From Nomia melanderi (taxonomy: Eukaryota; Arthropoda; Insecta; Hymenoptera; Halictidae): a DNA stretch of 64,000 nucleotides. Of the stretch, positions 1 through 11,001 are shown one piece after another. The stretch covers positions 310,001 to 374,000 of the forward strand of contig NC_135007.1 in assembly GCF_051020985.1 (NCBI RefSeq), read 5' to 3'. A program made the position numbers and the translations under genes. The notes under the pieces were generated by a model. The model was given only the letters and a program-made list of their open reading frames with translations, was not told the origin of the DNA and ran no database searches. Position 1 is the stretch's first letter. Each line of letters opens with the position of its first letter.

Positions 1-44
1 TTGGAAGTACTTCTTAGATTCCATAATAAAATAAATTCCTAACA
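1..44 (+). repeat. 3' end of the Copia 5' LTR
   Basis: These bases match the end of the LTR at 7048-7210, including the stretch around AATAAAATAAATTCC that probably holds the polyadenylation signal, and they finish in CCTAACA. The rest of this LTR lies outside the window. Confidence 0.9.
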
Positions 45-62
45 AAAGGTTACGGGCCCAGA
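45..62 (+). promoter_or_regulatory. Copia primer-binding site
   Basis: Directly after the LTR comes AAAGGTTACGGGCCCAGA. It resembles the primer-binding site of Drosophila copia, which uses an internal fragment of initiator tRNA-Met instead of the tRNA 3' end. The position fits minus-strand priming. The tRNA assignment rests on remembered family knowledge and was not checked. Confidence 0.65.
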
Positions 63-203
63 GGCCGCATATTAAGGTAATATAAAATATAAAATATAGA
101 ATGTAAAGTATAAAGTATACTTTAATAATAAGTATAAAGAATTTAAAAAGGTAATATAATAAGAGGTTAGGTCAGCACGTGGTCGTCTAATAAAAATCTT
201 AAT

Positions 204-1013
204 ATGGCAAATATGATAAATTCCAAACGCCTCGAGTTGTTAACTAAAGATAATTATGAAACGTGGAAGATGCAGGTAGAGGCCTTGCTAAGAAAAGCCG
301 ATTTGTGGCAATATGTAAGTGGTGCGAAACCAAGGCCAGAGGCGGTAGAGAATCAAGATGTCCTGACACAGGACTTGTAAGAATGGATAAGAGAGGATCA
401 AAAGACAAAAGCAGATCTAATCCTGAACATAAGCCCATCTGAACTGAAACAAGTGAGAGGATGTGAGACATCGCGAGAAGTATGGCTAAAACTGGAAGCA
501 ATATTTGCATCAAAAGGACCAGCACGAAAAGCCACATTGTTGAAGCAACTAACATTGCAACGCGTGTAAGGAGATGATTTGAGGAAGTACATTGAAGAAG
601 TTTTTTGATGCTGTGGATAAATTGAATGCAATGAATGTCGAGATAAATGCTGATTTGCTCTCCATTATGATGTTATATAGTTTACCTGACAGCTTTGAGA
701 ATTTCAGATGTGCGATTGAGTCAAGGGACAATCTACCGGATGCAGAAACTTTAAAAGTAAAAATCCTGGAAGAAAATGAGGCAAGGAAGCAGAAAATGAA
801 TGAGGGTATGTCAAGAGCTATGATGGCAGGTCCTAGCTGGAGAAAGAACATGAGCCAAGTAAAGTCATGGAAATCAAGAATCTTCAGAGATAATAATCTA
901 ACCAAGGATACGAAAGAGGAACAGACCAAGGAATCTAAGGTGCACCTCTACATAATAAACATATAATAAGATGTTCGAAATGCAACAGAACAGGACATAC
1001 AGCGTCCAAGTGT
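204..1013 (+). pseudogene. Copia Gag remnant with CCHC zinc knuckle
   Basis: A reading frame starts at the ATG at 204 and resembles Copia Gag (TKDNYETWKMQVEALL). It is broken by TAA codons at 378 and 567 and by a frameshift near 600, after which the frame continues from 592 to 966 as the helical Gag body. A further shift leads to a nucleocapsid knuckle at 972-1013 with spacing CX2CX4HX4C (C at 972, C at 981, H at 996, C at 1011). Gag would form the particle and bind element RNA. The breaks show this copy cannot make a whole protein. Confidence 0.88.
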
Positions 1014-1134
1014 CATTTTAATTTAAATTATAGAAGTAAGCATAAAGCGAATGCGATAGATGATCTCTTTTATATAAACCTTCCTAGTTCAGAGGAGAAT
1101 AAAGTAAATTATATAAATCAAATGAAGCAATCAA

Positions 1135-1650
1135 TGGTGCTTAGATAGTGGGTGCACAACCCATTTATGCAAAGAAAAAGTCAAATTTAACGATCTTATT
1201 GATGTACATAACCATAGCTTAAGTTTAGCTAGTACAGCATCGACAGAAGCTAATGCAAGGGGAGATGTGAGCCTAAGAGTTACGAATGGAAAATACGAAA
1301 GATCAGTTGGTCTGCAGGATACATGGTTCGTCCCTCATCTGCGTACAAATGTAGTTTCTGTGACCAAGATCACAGAGAGGAATCATGAAGTGATATTCAA
1401 GAAAGATATAGCCACCGTAAGAAGTAACGAAGGTGAAACAAAAATGATCGCAGATAGAGTAGGCAACCTATACTACATAAGAGAAGAAAATGAACATGCA
1501 AATAGAGTGTCGAACAAAGAACAATCAGAAGTAGAATTATGGCATGAGCGAATGGCGCACTTGAATGTAAGAGATTTGACATAACTGATGAAACAGAAAT
1601 TGCTATTGGAAGAAGACTAACGAAAAATGAGAGTTTTAAGGAATGCACGA
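1135..1650 (+). pseudogene. Copia protease and start of integrase
   Basis: WCLDSGCTTH at 1135-1164 is the aspartic protease active-site region (D-S-G). The following frame gives the protease body and then the GAG-pre-integrase segment (LWHERMAHLNVRDL, about 1540-1581), which carries histidines of the integrase zinc-binding module. A TAA follows at 1582. The cysteine half of the module begins near 1644 and is cut by the insertion at 1651. The protease would process the Gag-Pol polyprotein. Confidence 0.88.
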
Positions 1651-2531
1651 TGTTAGATACTCGTGGTTACCGTAATGGTGGTCGAGCTTTGTAGGCGTTT
1701 GCACGTGGTATGCCGACTATAAAACTTGTACGTCTCGAAGGACCACCCGATATGATCGGGAACAAAACTTAGAAATGAGTAGGAGGTGAAGTGGACTTTG
1801 ACTCTAGTGCTATATGCTTGATCGAAATTGTTACTTGATACTTTGTAATCCGTACTTCCTACTCCGTACTCTGTGCTATGTACTAGGTGAGTTGATACTT
1901 GTCTAACTTGTTTCTAACTGTGTTTCTAACTTGTGTTTCTCACTTGTGTTTCTCACTTGTGTTTCTCAGCTATGTGTTTCTAACTATGTTTCTCAACTGA
2001 CTGGACCTCCCAGAAACGTCTTCGACGACACCTCCGCAATGTCGTCTTCGCGGGGGTGAAGACGTTCTGGTTGGCCCTTTTAGATCTAGATGGTTGTGAA
2101 AGGGAGACACAGTCCCCTCCCTTCTTGGGTCTTTCTGGTTACTAATGTTAATAACTAATTCGTCCCGTTTGCAATCGTCGACCGCGGCAGGTAAAAGCAA
2201 GAAACGCTTTGGCCTTAATAACACATGCTAACAGACGGGCTAGAGAGTTAAAAATGCTGGTGACTGGACGTCAGATGTGAACAATAGACAAGGAAAATCT
2301 ACAGTAAGAATCGCGGGCCTTATGGGTTCAGGGATTTATGCCTGCCACGGTCCCTTCTCGTAATACCGTAAGGACGATTGCAAGTTGCGAACGGGACGAA
2401 GACTCTTATTGTTACGAAAAACTACCAAATGTACCATAAGTCTCAGAAAAGATAAAAAGTGTATACAAAAACTAAAACTACGGTGGTTTAAGGGCCCGAA
2501 CAAAACGGTAAGGCTATAAATGACCTTAACA
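1651..2531. mobile_element. Solo LTR (881 bp) nested in Copia integrase
   Basis: The insert begins TGTTAGATAC and ends CCTTAACA, the TG...CA form of LTRs. It is flanked by near-identical 5-bp copies, CACGA at 1646-1650 and CAAGA at 2532-2536. Removing it with one copy joins the two cysteines of the integrase zinc finger into a C-x2-C-x2-GKQ arrangement, which supports the boundaries. Short repeats of TTGTGTTTCT lie at about 1900-1995. No internal retroelement genes are present, so recombination between two LTRs is the simplest origin. The family was not recognised. Confidence 0.8.
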
Positions 2532-3500
2532 CAAGATATGTCTACTAGGCAAACAACACAGAGAGGCCTTCAAAGGTCGGAGAGAGCCGTGTTCAGAATT
2601 TCTAAGAATAGTACACACTGACATATGTGGCCCGATGAGAACCTCATCAAAGGGGGGTGCTCGATTTTTTGTTACATTCATTGATGATCACTCTAGATGG
2701 TGTCAAATTTATTTACTTAAAAGAAAAAGTGATTGCTTGGATGTATTTAAGAAATATAAGAAGATGGTTGAAAACCACAAAGAAAAGAAAATTAAGATTC
2801 TACAATCCGACAATGGGCGTGAATATTGTAATTCTGAATTTACGAAGTATTAAAGAGGAAAATGGAATTCAATCCAGAAGAACGACAGTATATACTCCTG
2901 AGCAAAATGGTGTAGCTGAGAGAAGGAATCGAACAATAATTGAAGCCACCAAATGTATGCTCATACAATCAGGATTACTATTGTCGTTTTGGGGGGGAAG
3001 CAGTAATGACAGCGAATCACATTAAGAATAGATGTCCAACGAAGGCATTGAAAGGAAGAATTCCATTCGAAATCTGGATGGGAAGGATGCCGAATTTAAG
3101 ATATATGTTTGGAACAAGGGCATATGTATTAGACAAAACAACAAACAAAGGAAAATTTACAGAGAGAAGTGAAAGGATATAGAATCTGGCTACATGGAGA
3201 CCAAAAAGTAGTAGTATCAAGAGATGTCAGATTTGTCGATGAGAAATTTGTCATGAGCAAAAATCAGAAGATGTCTGTCAAGAGAGGAAAAATGATAATG
3301 ACTCACAAATACACGAGGAACGAGAAACTGAGATTGAAAATTACCAAACAATAAATCAAGACGAAGAAGAAGACGAAAATAATGAAGATGTGGAAAGAGA
3401 ATGCTATCGAAAAACGATTACCTGGTAGACCGAAAAAGATCAGGACAGGTAGGCCTGAACGACCGAAAAAGTTGTATAGAACAGTAAATTCAGATACCTA
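2532..3500 (+). pseudogene. Copia integrase catalytic core
   Basis: From 2539 one frame reads CLLGKQHREAFKGR and then the DDE core: HTDICGP (first D), LQSDNGREY (second D) and EQNGVAERRNR (the E). A frameshift near 2850 moves the reading frame but conserved blocks continue (AFWG-like, FEIWMGRMPNLRY) to about 3240. An acidic, Glu/Asp-rich linker follows at about 3350-3400, as is usual between Copia integrase and RT. The catalytic triad is visible, but the frame breaks make it a pseudogene. Confidence 0.9.
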
Positions 3501-3531
3501 AAATAACAATGAAGACTGTGTAAAGCATGGC

Positions 3532-3900
3532 TTGAAGAACATGGAAATTGAAGGTGATGTACTTCATGAGACTGCAGGATTCATTGAAGTAAAGTTGGAG
3601 GAAATTATAAACTGCGAATTCAAACAATTAATTAAGAACAAAACATGGAGTATTGTTGATCGTCCTGAAAATAAAAATGTAGTTGGGTACAAAATCGTCT
3701 TAACCAACAAATCCGATGCAGACGGAAGTCTCGAAAGAAGTAAGGCTCGGTTAGTTGCGAAGGGGTACAGTCAACGTGTTGGAGTTGACTACAAACAAAC
3801 CTTCGCACCAGTTGCAAGACTGGACTCCGTAAGAATACTTTCAGCACTGGCTGCTGAATACGAAATGGGGATACATCAATTAGTTGTAACTGCAGCATTT
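3532..3900 (+). pseudogene. Copia reverse transcriptase, N-terminal part
   Basis: This open frame contains the start of the Copia-type RT (RVT_2): NKTWSIVDRP, then KARLVAKGYSQ and FAPVARLDSVR. It stops making sense at the TTAA at 3901, exactly where the piggyBac insert starts. The predicted sequence across the empty site (AAFLNGDLEEEVFM) resumes at 5849. Codons here are intact for over 120 residues, so RT decayed less than Gag. Confidence 0.93.
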
Positions 3901-3904
3901 TTAA

Positions 3905-5844
3905 CCCTTAGAGTGCTATATGCATATATGCGTCTGGCGAAAGCTATCGGTGTGGACTAAGGACAGGTGTATGCGTTTTCTGTAAGTGTCCAGCATGGAC
4001 TAAGGACGCATATATGCGTTTGTCAATTTTTTCGAGCACCTACGCAGAAGTAATACCATTATGCGTGTGTGAGATAAATATAAATGCATTCCTTAGTAAC
4101 GGCAGTAAACAAATGCCAACAATGTCTCGTTATAACAGTTGTCTACCTGTTTCGCGGACAGTCGCATCTGTTTCGCGAACCGAGGCAAATCTTGTTACTT
4201 GTAAGAATTGTAATCGTAGTAGCAGTACAATATATTACGATAGTGCACTATATAATCTATTTTATTATCTTTTACTCGTGACACCCTTAAAAATGGCAAG
4301 TAATATTGAATATTTTACAAGAGACGACAGCGAAATAGAAGATTACGATTCAGGCGATTTGATGAATGATGTGTACCAGTTCGATCCACCATCATCAGAC
4401 AGTGAAGAATTGATCGGTCAAAGAAGAGTAAATAGGAAACGGCCCAGAACACTAAGTACATCTTCAGAAGAGGAAACTTCAGAAGTACCTGCAAATATCG
4501 AGGCCTCTCACCAAACGGGAATATTATTGTGGTCAAAAACGAATTTAGGGCCTAAACCACATATCTTTGACGAACAAAATGCAGGAGTAAAAGGAAATCT
4601 GAACCCAGAATCAACACCTTTAGACGCCTTTCAAATGATATTTTCAGAAGAATTAGTCGCTCAAATTACTGAGCAGACAAACAATTATTTCAAATGCGTA
4701 CAACAGTGTACAGCATATAAAAAGAATTCCTAAAACTAATTATATGTTGGACTTCATAATTTATACTGGGCAAAACACAAACATTAGTAGAAGTAACACA
4801 GCCATTGGAATCTCTGGAGATGTTGTAATGACTCTGCTTCAGCCATATCTTGGAAAGGGCCATACACTAATTACGATAATTGGTACACGAGTCCACGTTT
4901 ATATACATTATTACACGAAAACAAAACCTACGCGTTTGGAACCGTTCGTAAAAATAGAAGAGAAACGCCCCACCTGGAACAAAAGTTGAAGAGAGGAGAA
5001 ATGTACTACTGATCGACTGACATTTTATTGGCAATGAAATGGCATGATAAAAAGGAGGTTTGGATGTTGTCTTCCGCATTGCATTGATTGAAACTGAGAA
5101 GAGGGATTATTGTACAGGATTATATAAGAAGAAACCATCAGGTATTGCAGACTATAATTACAACATGGGTGCTGTAGATAGAGTTGATATGATTTTGAGT
5201 ACACTTAATTCGCTAAGGAAAACAAAAATTGACTGCTTCCAAACAAAAGTTTAGTGAGTTTCATTTAGCTTTGATAAGAGAGATTTTAAGAAAATATTTC
5301 CAACGGAGAAGCATGATAGAAGGAGAAAAGAGAAAATCTGAGGATTTACCGTTTCGGTTAATTGATAGGCATTTTCCGTCAAAATGTCCTAATCGTGCCG
5401 GCACAACACAACTATCCCGAAGAAAATGTGTCGTTTGTGTAAAAAATAAGAGAAGGAGCGAAACGCGTTACGAATGTAGAAAATGCGATGTCGGACTATA
5501 TTGATAATTGTTTTGAAATTTTCCACACACAATTGAATTATTGACTTCCGTTATATTTATTAAATTTAGTTTTCTAGTTTATCGTTTTCTATTTTCTTAC
5601 GCAAATTTTAATTTATTTTAAATTTCAATGTTTATAATAAAGAATTAATACTAAAAAATAACGCTCTTGAATCATTTAATCTCGTGTGAAAGAATTACTA
5701 TAACTCATTACGATTTGCGCTCTGAATAGTTCATCAACAGAGTTCAGTCTAGCGAAAAAGTATTCCGTCTACAGCGATCGTCAGCGCTGGCCGCGCGCCG
5801 TCCGTACGGACCACATAGGCCGCGAGTATTCAGCACCCTAAGGG
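3905..5844 (+). mobile_element. piggyBac element A nested in Copia RT
   Basis: The 1,940-bp insert is bounded by TTAA at 3901-3904 and 5845-5848, the piggyBac target duplication. The ends form an imperfect terminal inverted repeat, CCCTTAGAGTGCT against CCCTTAGGGTGCT. Palindromes lie just inside the left end (GCATATATGC at 3922 and ACGCATATATGCGT at 4006). Excision with one TTAA restores the RT frame. The encoded transposase is internally deleted, so it could move only with help from another copy. Confidence 0.95.
4293..5504 (+). pseudogene. piggyBac transposase A, internally deleted
   Basis: The likely start is the ATG at 4293, which opens with the acidic, Ser-rich N-terminus typical of piggyBac transposases; upstream in-frame codons lack this character. 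The frame stops at 4731. Downstream, shifted blocks give part of the catalytic region and then the C-terminal cysteine-rich domain (CPNRAG, CVVCVKNKRR, YECRKCDVGLY, ending at 5504). The segment carrying the first catalytic aspartate is missing. In intact family members the cysteine-rich domain binds the element ends. Confidence 0.88.
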
Positions 5845-5848
5845 TTAA

Positions 5849-6994
5849 ATGGAGATTTAGAGGAGGAAGTATTCATGGAGATTCCAGTTTATTTGAGTAA
5901 ATTTCTCAGGAGAATTGCGCTCCAGAAGGAAGAAAAAGAGCAATGATTTGAACAGGCTGGGAGACAATGAAATATTAAACTAGATTGTAAATTAAAAGAG
6001 TTTGGATTAAAACCAGTCGCTAACGATCCGTGTGTCTATTTTAAGAGAACTTCAGAAACTATTATAATCGTTTTAATACATGTCGATGATATTCTAATTG
6101 CGTCAAATAGTAGAGATTGTATCAAGATGTTTAAGTTGTATTTAATGAATTTATTTGAAGTTAGAGATTTAGGAAAAGCTGAGTATTGCCTTGGAATAGA
6201 GATTGTTAAAAAAAATGGACAAATTACGTTATCACAGCGGAAGTATACAGAAGAGACTTTAAGACGGTTTGGAATAGAGAACGCAAAACCGATAGATACG
6301 CGAAACGATGTAAATGCCAAGCTGTACAAGGATGATGACAATGATGAGAATGACGTGTCCAGGAATGAGCCTTATCGGGAACTGGTTGGGGCATTAATGG
6401 AGCTTGGCGGTCGCGACTAGACCCGACATAATGAGAACAGTAGCAGGTTTGGCTCAATTTTCAGATTGTCACAGGCGATCTCACTGGATAGCTACGAAAC
6501 GAGTCCTGAAGTATTTAAAAGGAGGATGCAAAGCAGAGTTGACATATGAGAGGAGTAGTCTACCGTTGAGAGGTTATACCGATGCAGATTGGGACTCTTG
6601 TGTAGTCGACAGAAAGTCATACACAGGGTACGCATTTATTATGAGTGGAGCTGCTATAACCTGAAAATCTCAGAAGCAGAAGACCGTAGCACTATCATCA
6701 ACTGAGGCTGAGTATATGGCGATTGCTGAAGCGACGAAAGAAGCCATGTATTTCAGCAGCTATATGCAAGAGTTAGGGTTCGCGTGCGAAGTCTTATTAT
6801 TTAGCGATAATCAAGGCGCAAAATTGCTTGCGAGCAACCCGGTTTATCATAATCGATATAACCATATCGTTATAAAATATCATTTTGTTCGCGAAGCATT
6901 AAGAGATAATAAACTAAAATTAGAGTACATTCCTACTGGTGAAATGTTTGCGGATGTACTAACAAAAGGACTTTTGTTAAAAACTCTTGTTTAA
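5849..6994 (+). pseudogene. Copia reverse transcriptase C-terminal part and RNase H
   Basis: After the piggyBac the RT resumes. IHVDDILIASN at about 6078-6110 is the catalytic motif, usually YVDD in Copia, here HVDD. DLGKAEYCLGIEI follows. A frameshift near 6410 leads into the connection and RNase H: YTDADWDSC, STEAEYMAIAEA, LFSDNQGAKLL and KYHFVREAL supply the acidic active-site set. A TGA at 6661 breaks the frame, and pol ends at the TAA at 6992-6994. Only a polypurine tract separates it from the 3' LTR. Confidence 0.92.
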
Positions 6995-7035
6995 ACATTT
7001 TTTGTACTTAGATATGATTATTTAAAACGCGCACA

Positions 7036-7047
7036 TTAAAGGGGGAG
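7036..7047 (+). promoter_or_regulatory. Copia polypurine tract
   Basis: TTAAAGGGGGAG lies immediately before the 3' LTR and is the expected plus-strand priming site. Confidence 0.75.
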
Positions 7048-7210
7048 TGTTGAAGCTTTGTTTGTCGTATTTGTAATGCGCGCGTTTGTTCTTTTGTTTT
7101 GCGTGTCGCTGCTCGCGCACGGATGTCTTCTGTCTTTTGTACAATGGCGCAGTGGAAGTGCGTGGAATGGAGGTTCTTCTTAGATTCCATAATAAAATAA
7201 ATTCCTAACA
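7048..7210 (+). repeat. Copia 3' LTR
   Basis: This 163-bp LTR begins TGTTGAAG right after the polypurine tract and ends CCTAACA, with an AATAAA signal near its end. Its final 44 bases match the partial 5' LTR with a few differences. Short LTRs of this size are usual for Copia. Confidence 0.9.
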
Positions 7211-7834
7211 TATCTTACTTTATTAACATAAAATCAATTTTAAATGCTTATTAGAAATTCATTTGCTAACTTAATTATATTTTGACCCGTTCATATATCT
7301 TCATTGTTCCCACATAAATTAACTATACTTTTGGCTCTTTCATACATCATTATTGTTCTCATATAAATTGTTTTATCTAGTATATTCTTATTCTTATATT
7401 CATTACTCTTCATCTTAAATACAGTCTCCCTTTTAACATATCTTCTTACTTTATCTTACTTTATTAATATAAAATCAACTTTAACTGCTTATTAGAAATT
7501 TATATACTGATTTAACTACACTTTTGGCTCTTTCATATCATTATTGTTCACATATAAATTGTTTTATCTAGTATATTCTTATTCTTATATTCATTACTCT
7601 TCATCTTAAATACAGTCTCCCTTTTAACATATCTTCTTACTTTATCTTACTTTATTAACATAAAATCAACTTTAACTGCTTATTAGAAATTTATTTACTG
7701 ATTTAACTACACTTTTGGCTCTTTCATATCATTATTGTTCACATATAAATTCGTTTGTACAATATTTTCATATTTTCATTACTCCTCGGTCTTAAATATG
7801 GTCTCGCTCTTAACATATCTTCATTTTATTTCAC
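7211..7834. repeat. A+T-rich tandem repeat, about 191-bp unit
   Basis: Three diverged units follow the Copia LTR. The marker TATCTTACTTTATTAA recurs at 7211, 7452 and 7643. The last two units are spaced 191 bp, and the first carries about 50 extra bases. Each unit also contains TTTTGGCTCTTTCATA and CTTAAATACAGTCTCCC. No coding sequence is evident. Confidence 0.8.
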
Positions 7835-8165
7835 TGACATACTGATCGATCGACTGGTTAATTGATCATTTAGTTAGTTAACTTAAATGAACTTACTTAT
7901 TCGCGATTCATTTATTCGTTCCTTCAATTCTCGATTTATTTATTCCTGTATTTTAAGTATTTTATTACCCCTCGCACATTTCATTAAGCTCTCATTCCTC
8001 AGTCGTACATCTTTTTTAATATACTTATTTAGAATAATATTCTTTTTTATATTTTTCAAAAATTTTCAAGTTTCTCCCAAAATTGCTTAAAACTATCTTT
8101 TTTCTATCTTATTTACATCTTTAACCTATTTTCTTTTTTATACCTGTCTTTTTTTCCTTTCATTT
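7835..8165. other. A+T-rich spacer without recognised features
   Basis: This stretch is pyrimidine- and A+T-rich and contains a short, low-complexity open frame (7887-8090) with no family signature. It may be an extension of the tandem repeat or the 5' flank of the next element. Confidence 0.5.
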
Positions 8166-8183
8166 ATTTTATTTTGTGAATTT

Positions 8184-9377
8184 ATGGAGCTTTCGACGGA
8201 CATCGCCTGCCGGAGGCTTGAGAAGTGCACTTCCTCGCTCAGCCCGGCGAGGAAAAGGCCCAAATGGGCCGATACCCCCCACCAGCAGCCCCATCGTCGC
8301 GTCCCAGCGTTAAACCCCCCCCCCCCCCAACCAGTCTTTTTCGTTCAACAACCGCGATCGCGACCGCAACCGTGACCTCCAATGCCTTTAACCGATCCCT
8401 CCCGATCGTACAAGTGAATCTGCGTGACTCTCGGATCGCTTCGGTGGAAATGAGCCAAATCATGCACCGAGAACACATCGACGCCCTGCTCATGCAGGAA
8501 CTGTACAACGCGCATGGCAAATTTATCGGCCTCACAAATTATACTGTACCTCGTCAGTGTATATTTCAAGTTCTCCCATAATATCGAAACATACCTTGAG
8601 AGACTAACCCAGATATGTCGTTCCCTCCGCGGACATAGAATCATCATTGCGGCCGATGCCAACGCAAAGTCCACCCTATGGCACAGCACCGATGCTGATC
8701 AGCGAGGCGAAAAATTGGAATGGGCAATAGCCCAGGAAGAATTAGTAGTCCTCAATGAACCCGGCAATCGCCCTACCTCCCGGAACCATAAAGGTTCATC
8801 GAATATGGACATCACGCTGTCGGACCTCATGACGGTAAGATATATCAGGAACTGGACGGTCCACGAAAATTGGACCTCCAGTAGTCACAACCCGATCACT
8901 TTCGAATATCCCCCCCCCCCCCCCAATTGTGCAAACCACACCATCCCCCACACAAGGTTCAACACGCGCCAGGCCGACTGGGCGAAGTTTCAGACGGTCT
9001 TGGCTAGAACTAATTCCGGCCCACCCCTAGCTTCTGTGTCCAACAGTAGAGCCAGTGTCCTCTTCCGCCTGAAGGAGCAGGGCTGCTGCAAAAATCTGTA
9101 CTCTGTAATATATCAGACTACCCGAACAGCCATACGGTCTCGCTTATAGGTAAACAATTCGGGTAGGTAAGTAGGTCTCCAGGGGCTGTCCTCAGGGCTC
9201 AATCCCCGATCCCAGCCTCTGGAATCTCGTTTTCGACGATGTGCTGAACACTCCGAGCAACGGGGACGTCGAGGCGTTTGCTTATGCTGACGACCTCCTC
9301 ATTCTCATCTCGGGCGACAGCAGACTCGAATTGGAACGGAAGGGACAGGTAGTGACAACCACCATCGAACAAGTAGT
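8184..9377 (+). pseudogene. R1-like ORF2: endonuclease and fragment of RT
   Basis: An ORF1-like tail at 8184-8375 includes ARKRPKWADTPH and a run of C residues at about 8316. The endonuclease begins near 8400 (IVQVNLRDSR, then ALLMQELY) and continues in another frame as IIIAADANAKSTLWHS and GSSNMDITL, matching the Exo_endo_phos_2 type of R1-clade elements. From about 9050 the frame jumps into RT (RLKEQGCCKNLYS) and then AYADDLLIL near 9277, so most of the RT fingers are deleted. Unlike the nested copy, this copy keeps the YADD catalytic pair. Confidence 0.82.
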
Positions 9378-9732
9378 ATTGGCGGCCCAGAGTGGGCAGT
9401 CGCACCTCGGGGTTTTCCCCCATATCGACGTTCGCCGGCCAGAAGGGCCCTACTTTCCAGCACCACACCTGCGAGGGGAAGTTGTCCGGTGTAGATGTTT
9501 TTACCGGGCTAGGCTTGGAATAACCCTGTTCTCAGTCCCTAAGAGGGATATCATCGGACAAGTTGTGTCTACCCCTAGAAGAGGGGAGGCGGCTCGTTTA
9601 GTCAGCCCTAGACGTTGCAGGCAACGCCTAGCGCTGTCCAGCGGGGACCACGAGGAGGTAGAGCCGCCAGCGTTAAAGCTCGACACCCGGCGGGATGGCG
9701 TCAGCAAGTGCTGTTGCGGTTGAACCCTACAG

Positions 9733-11001
9733 TTACGGTGCCGACGCGCCGCCCGCATGGACTGTCAGGGTTTTGAAAAGGCGGAAAGGGGTGAGGAGAA
9801 GGGGAGAGAGAAATAGAGAGGGAAAGCGAAGAGTGCGAGAAGGTATGGGGAAGAGTAAGGGGGAGGAGAAGGAGAGGAAAAGAAGAGAAAGGAAAAGAAA
9901 AGAAAAGAGAAGAGAAGAAGAGAAAAGTGAAGAAAAGAAAAGTGAAGAAAAGAATAGTGAAGAAAGAAAAGTGAGAGAAAAAAAGAATGGGGGGTGGTCG
10001 CGGGTGGGGGGGGGGGGGGGGATTGCGGACTGTTTCACGGGGGTCGCAGTTTCGCGGCGGGCGCGGATTCGCGTGGGTGATGAGGTATTGGTACGGTCGC
10101 TGCGTGGAGGCGGCCTTACCCGGACCAGCCTCATCACCGGGTTTAAGTGGGTAGGCGGGCGAGATCGCGGTGTCGCAGTGCTGTTGCTACTGCTGGAGTG
10201 CTCGACCCGAACCAGCCTTACCACTGGTTGAAGGTGGTTCGGGTGATTCGGGTTCGGGGCTGCGGTTCTTCGCGATGTCGCAGATCTATGCGGACGTTTT
10301 TCCGCGGGTCGTTGGGTGGGTGGTGGGCGGAGGGTGGGGGAGGTTGGATTTGCCGTGACGGTTGGTGTCGACTGGTTCCTCCCTTTCTTTAGCCTAAGTA
10401 TCCTGCGGATTACTTCAGCTGCGGTCAGGAAGATGTCCTTGTCGAGCAAGGTGGGAGCAGGTGGGGGCCATCCGCTGTATTGCTTCCCCTGTAAGAGGGT
10501 CCGGAGTGGGGCGCGCTCTGTTTCGTACAGTGCGCACTCGAAGAACGTGTGATGTGGTGTATCGTTCACACCACATCGACAACGTGGGCTTTCGGTCAGT
10601 CCTAGACTGTGGAGTTTGGCCGCGAAGTCGCCGTGTCCGAAGATGAACTGGGATACGTAATGGTCTAAGAAGACCCATCCCATGTTCATCCGGAGCTCCA
10701 CGTCCGGCAGGAGGTGGTGGGTGTGTCTCCCGTGTTGGGAGTTGTCCCACCTCTCCTGCCATTCGCGCAGCAGGGACACGGAGATATCTCCGTCGGTCGC
10801 ATTCCGGGCAGTTGTTACTAGTGCGGGGGAGTCTGAGTTCCTTGTTCTAGCCTCGTACATTAACGCTGCTCGTCTGATGTAGAGATCGATCGGCAGGGCA
10901 CCTGCCATAACGGGGAGGGCGTCGGTGGAGGTGGTGCTATACGCTTTTGTGGCGCAATTTGCAGATCGCGGATGCATGTTTTGTTTAGCAGGTCGCTCCA
11001 T
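9733..11001 (-). pseudogene. R1-like C-terminal region with CCHC motif
   Basis: This frame takes over after the RT frame breaks. It has the R1 C-terminal block (DALPVMAGALPIDLYIRRAA), a zinc motif CRCGVNDTPHHTFFEC (C-x-C-x7-H-x4-C), then a long Pro/Arg-, then Ser/Leu/Phe-rich tail encoded by the GA-rich tract. The part before about residue 220 fits the family. The tail is probably read-through of low-complexity 3' sequence and not functional protein. Confidence 0.75.

Larger units (their letters stand above)
1..7210 (+). mobile_element. Ty1/Copia LTR retrotransposon, degenerate, with two nested insertions
   Basis: The element runs in the Copia order: LTR end, primer-binding site, Gag with a zinc knuckle, protease, integrase, reverse transcriptase, RNase H, polypurine tract, LTR. 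The window starts inside the 5' LTR, and the last 44 bases of both LTRs match closely. An 881-bp solo LTR (1651-2531) and a piggyBac (3905-5844) sit inside pol; without them the coding order is continuous. Several stops and frameshifts in gag and pol show the copy is dead. The integrase-before-RT order excludes Gypsy. Confidence 0.95.

Noticed and set aside
3960..4020. A possible host promoter built on repeated GCATATATGC words
   Set aside because: The words lie just inside the piggyBac terminus and recur at other ends of the same family, so they are transposon subterminal repeats.
4014..4292. Upstream in-frame extension of piggyBac transposase A from an earlier ATG
   Set aside because: The region overlaps the subterminal palindromes and lacks the acidic N-terminal character, which begins at the ATG at 4293.
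9773..9999. A lysine/glutamate-rich plus-strand frame in the GA-rich tract
   Set aside because: It is low-complexity sequence inside the 3' part of the minus-strand R1 copy.
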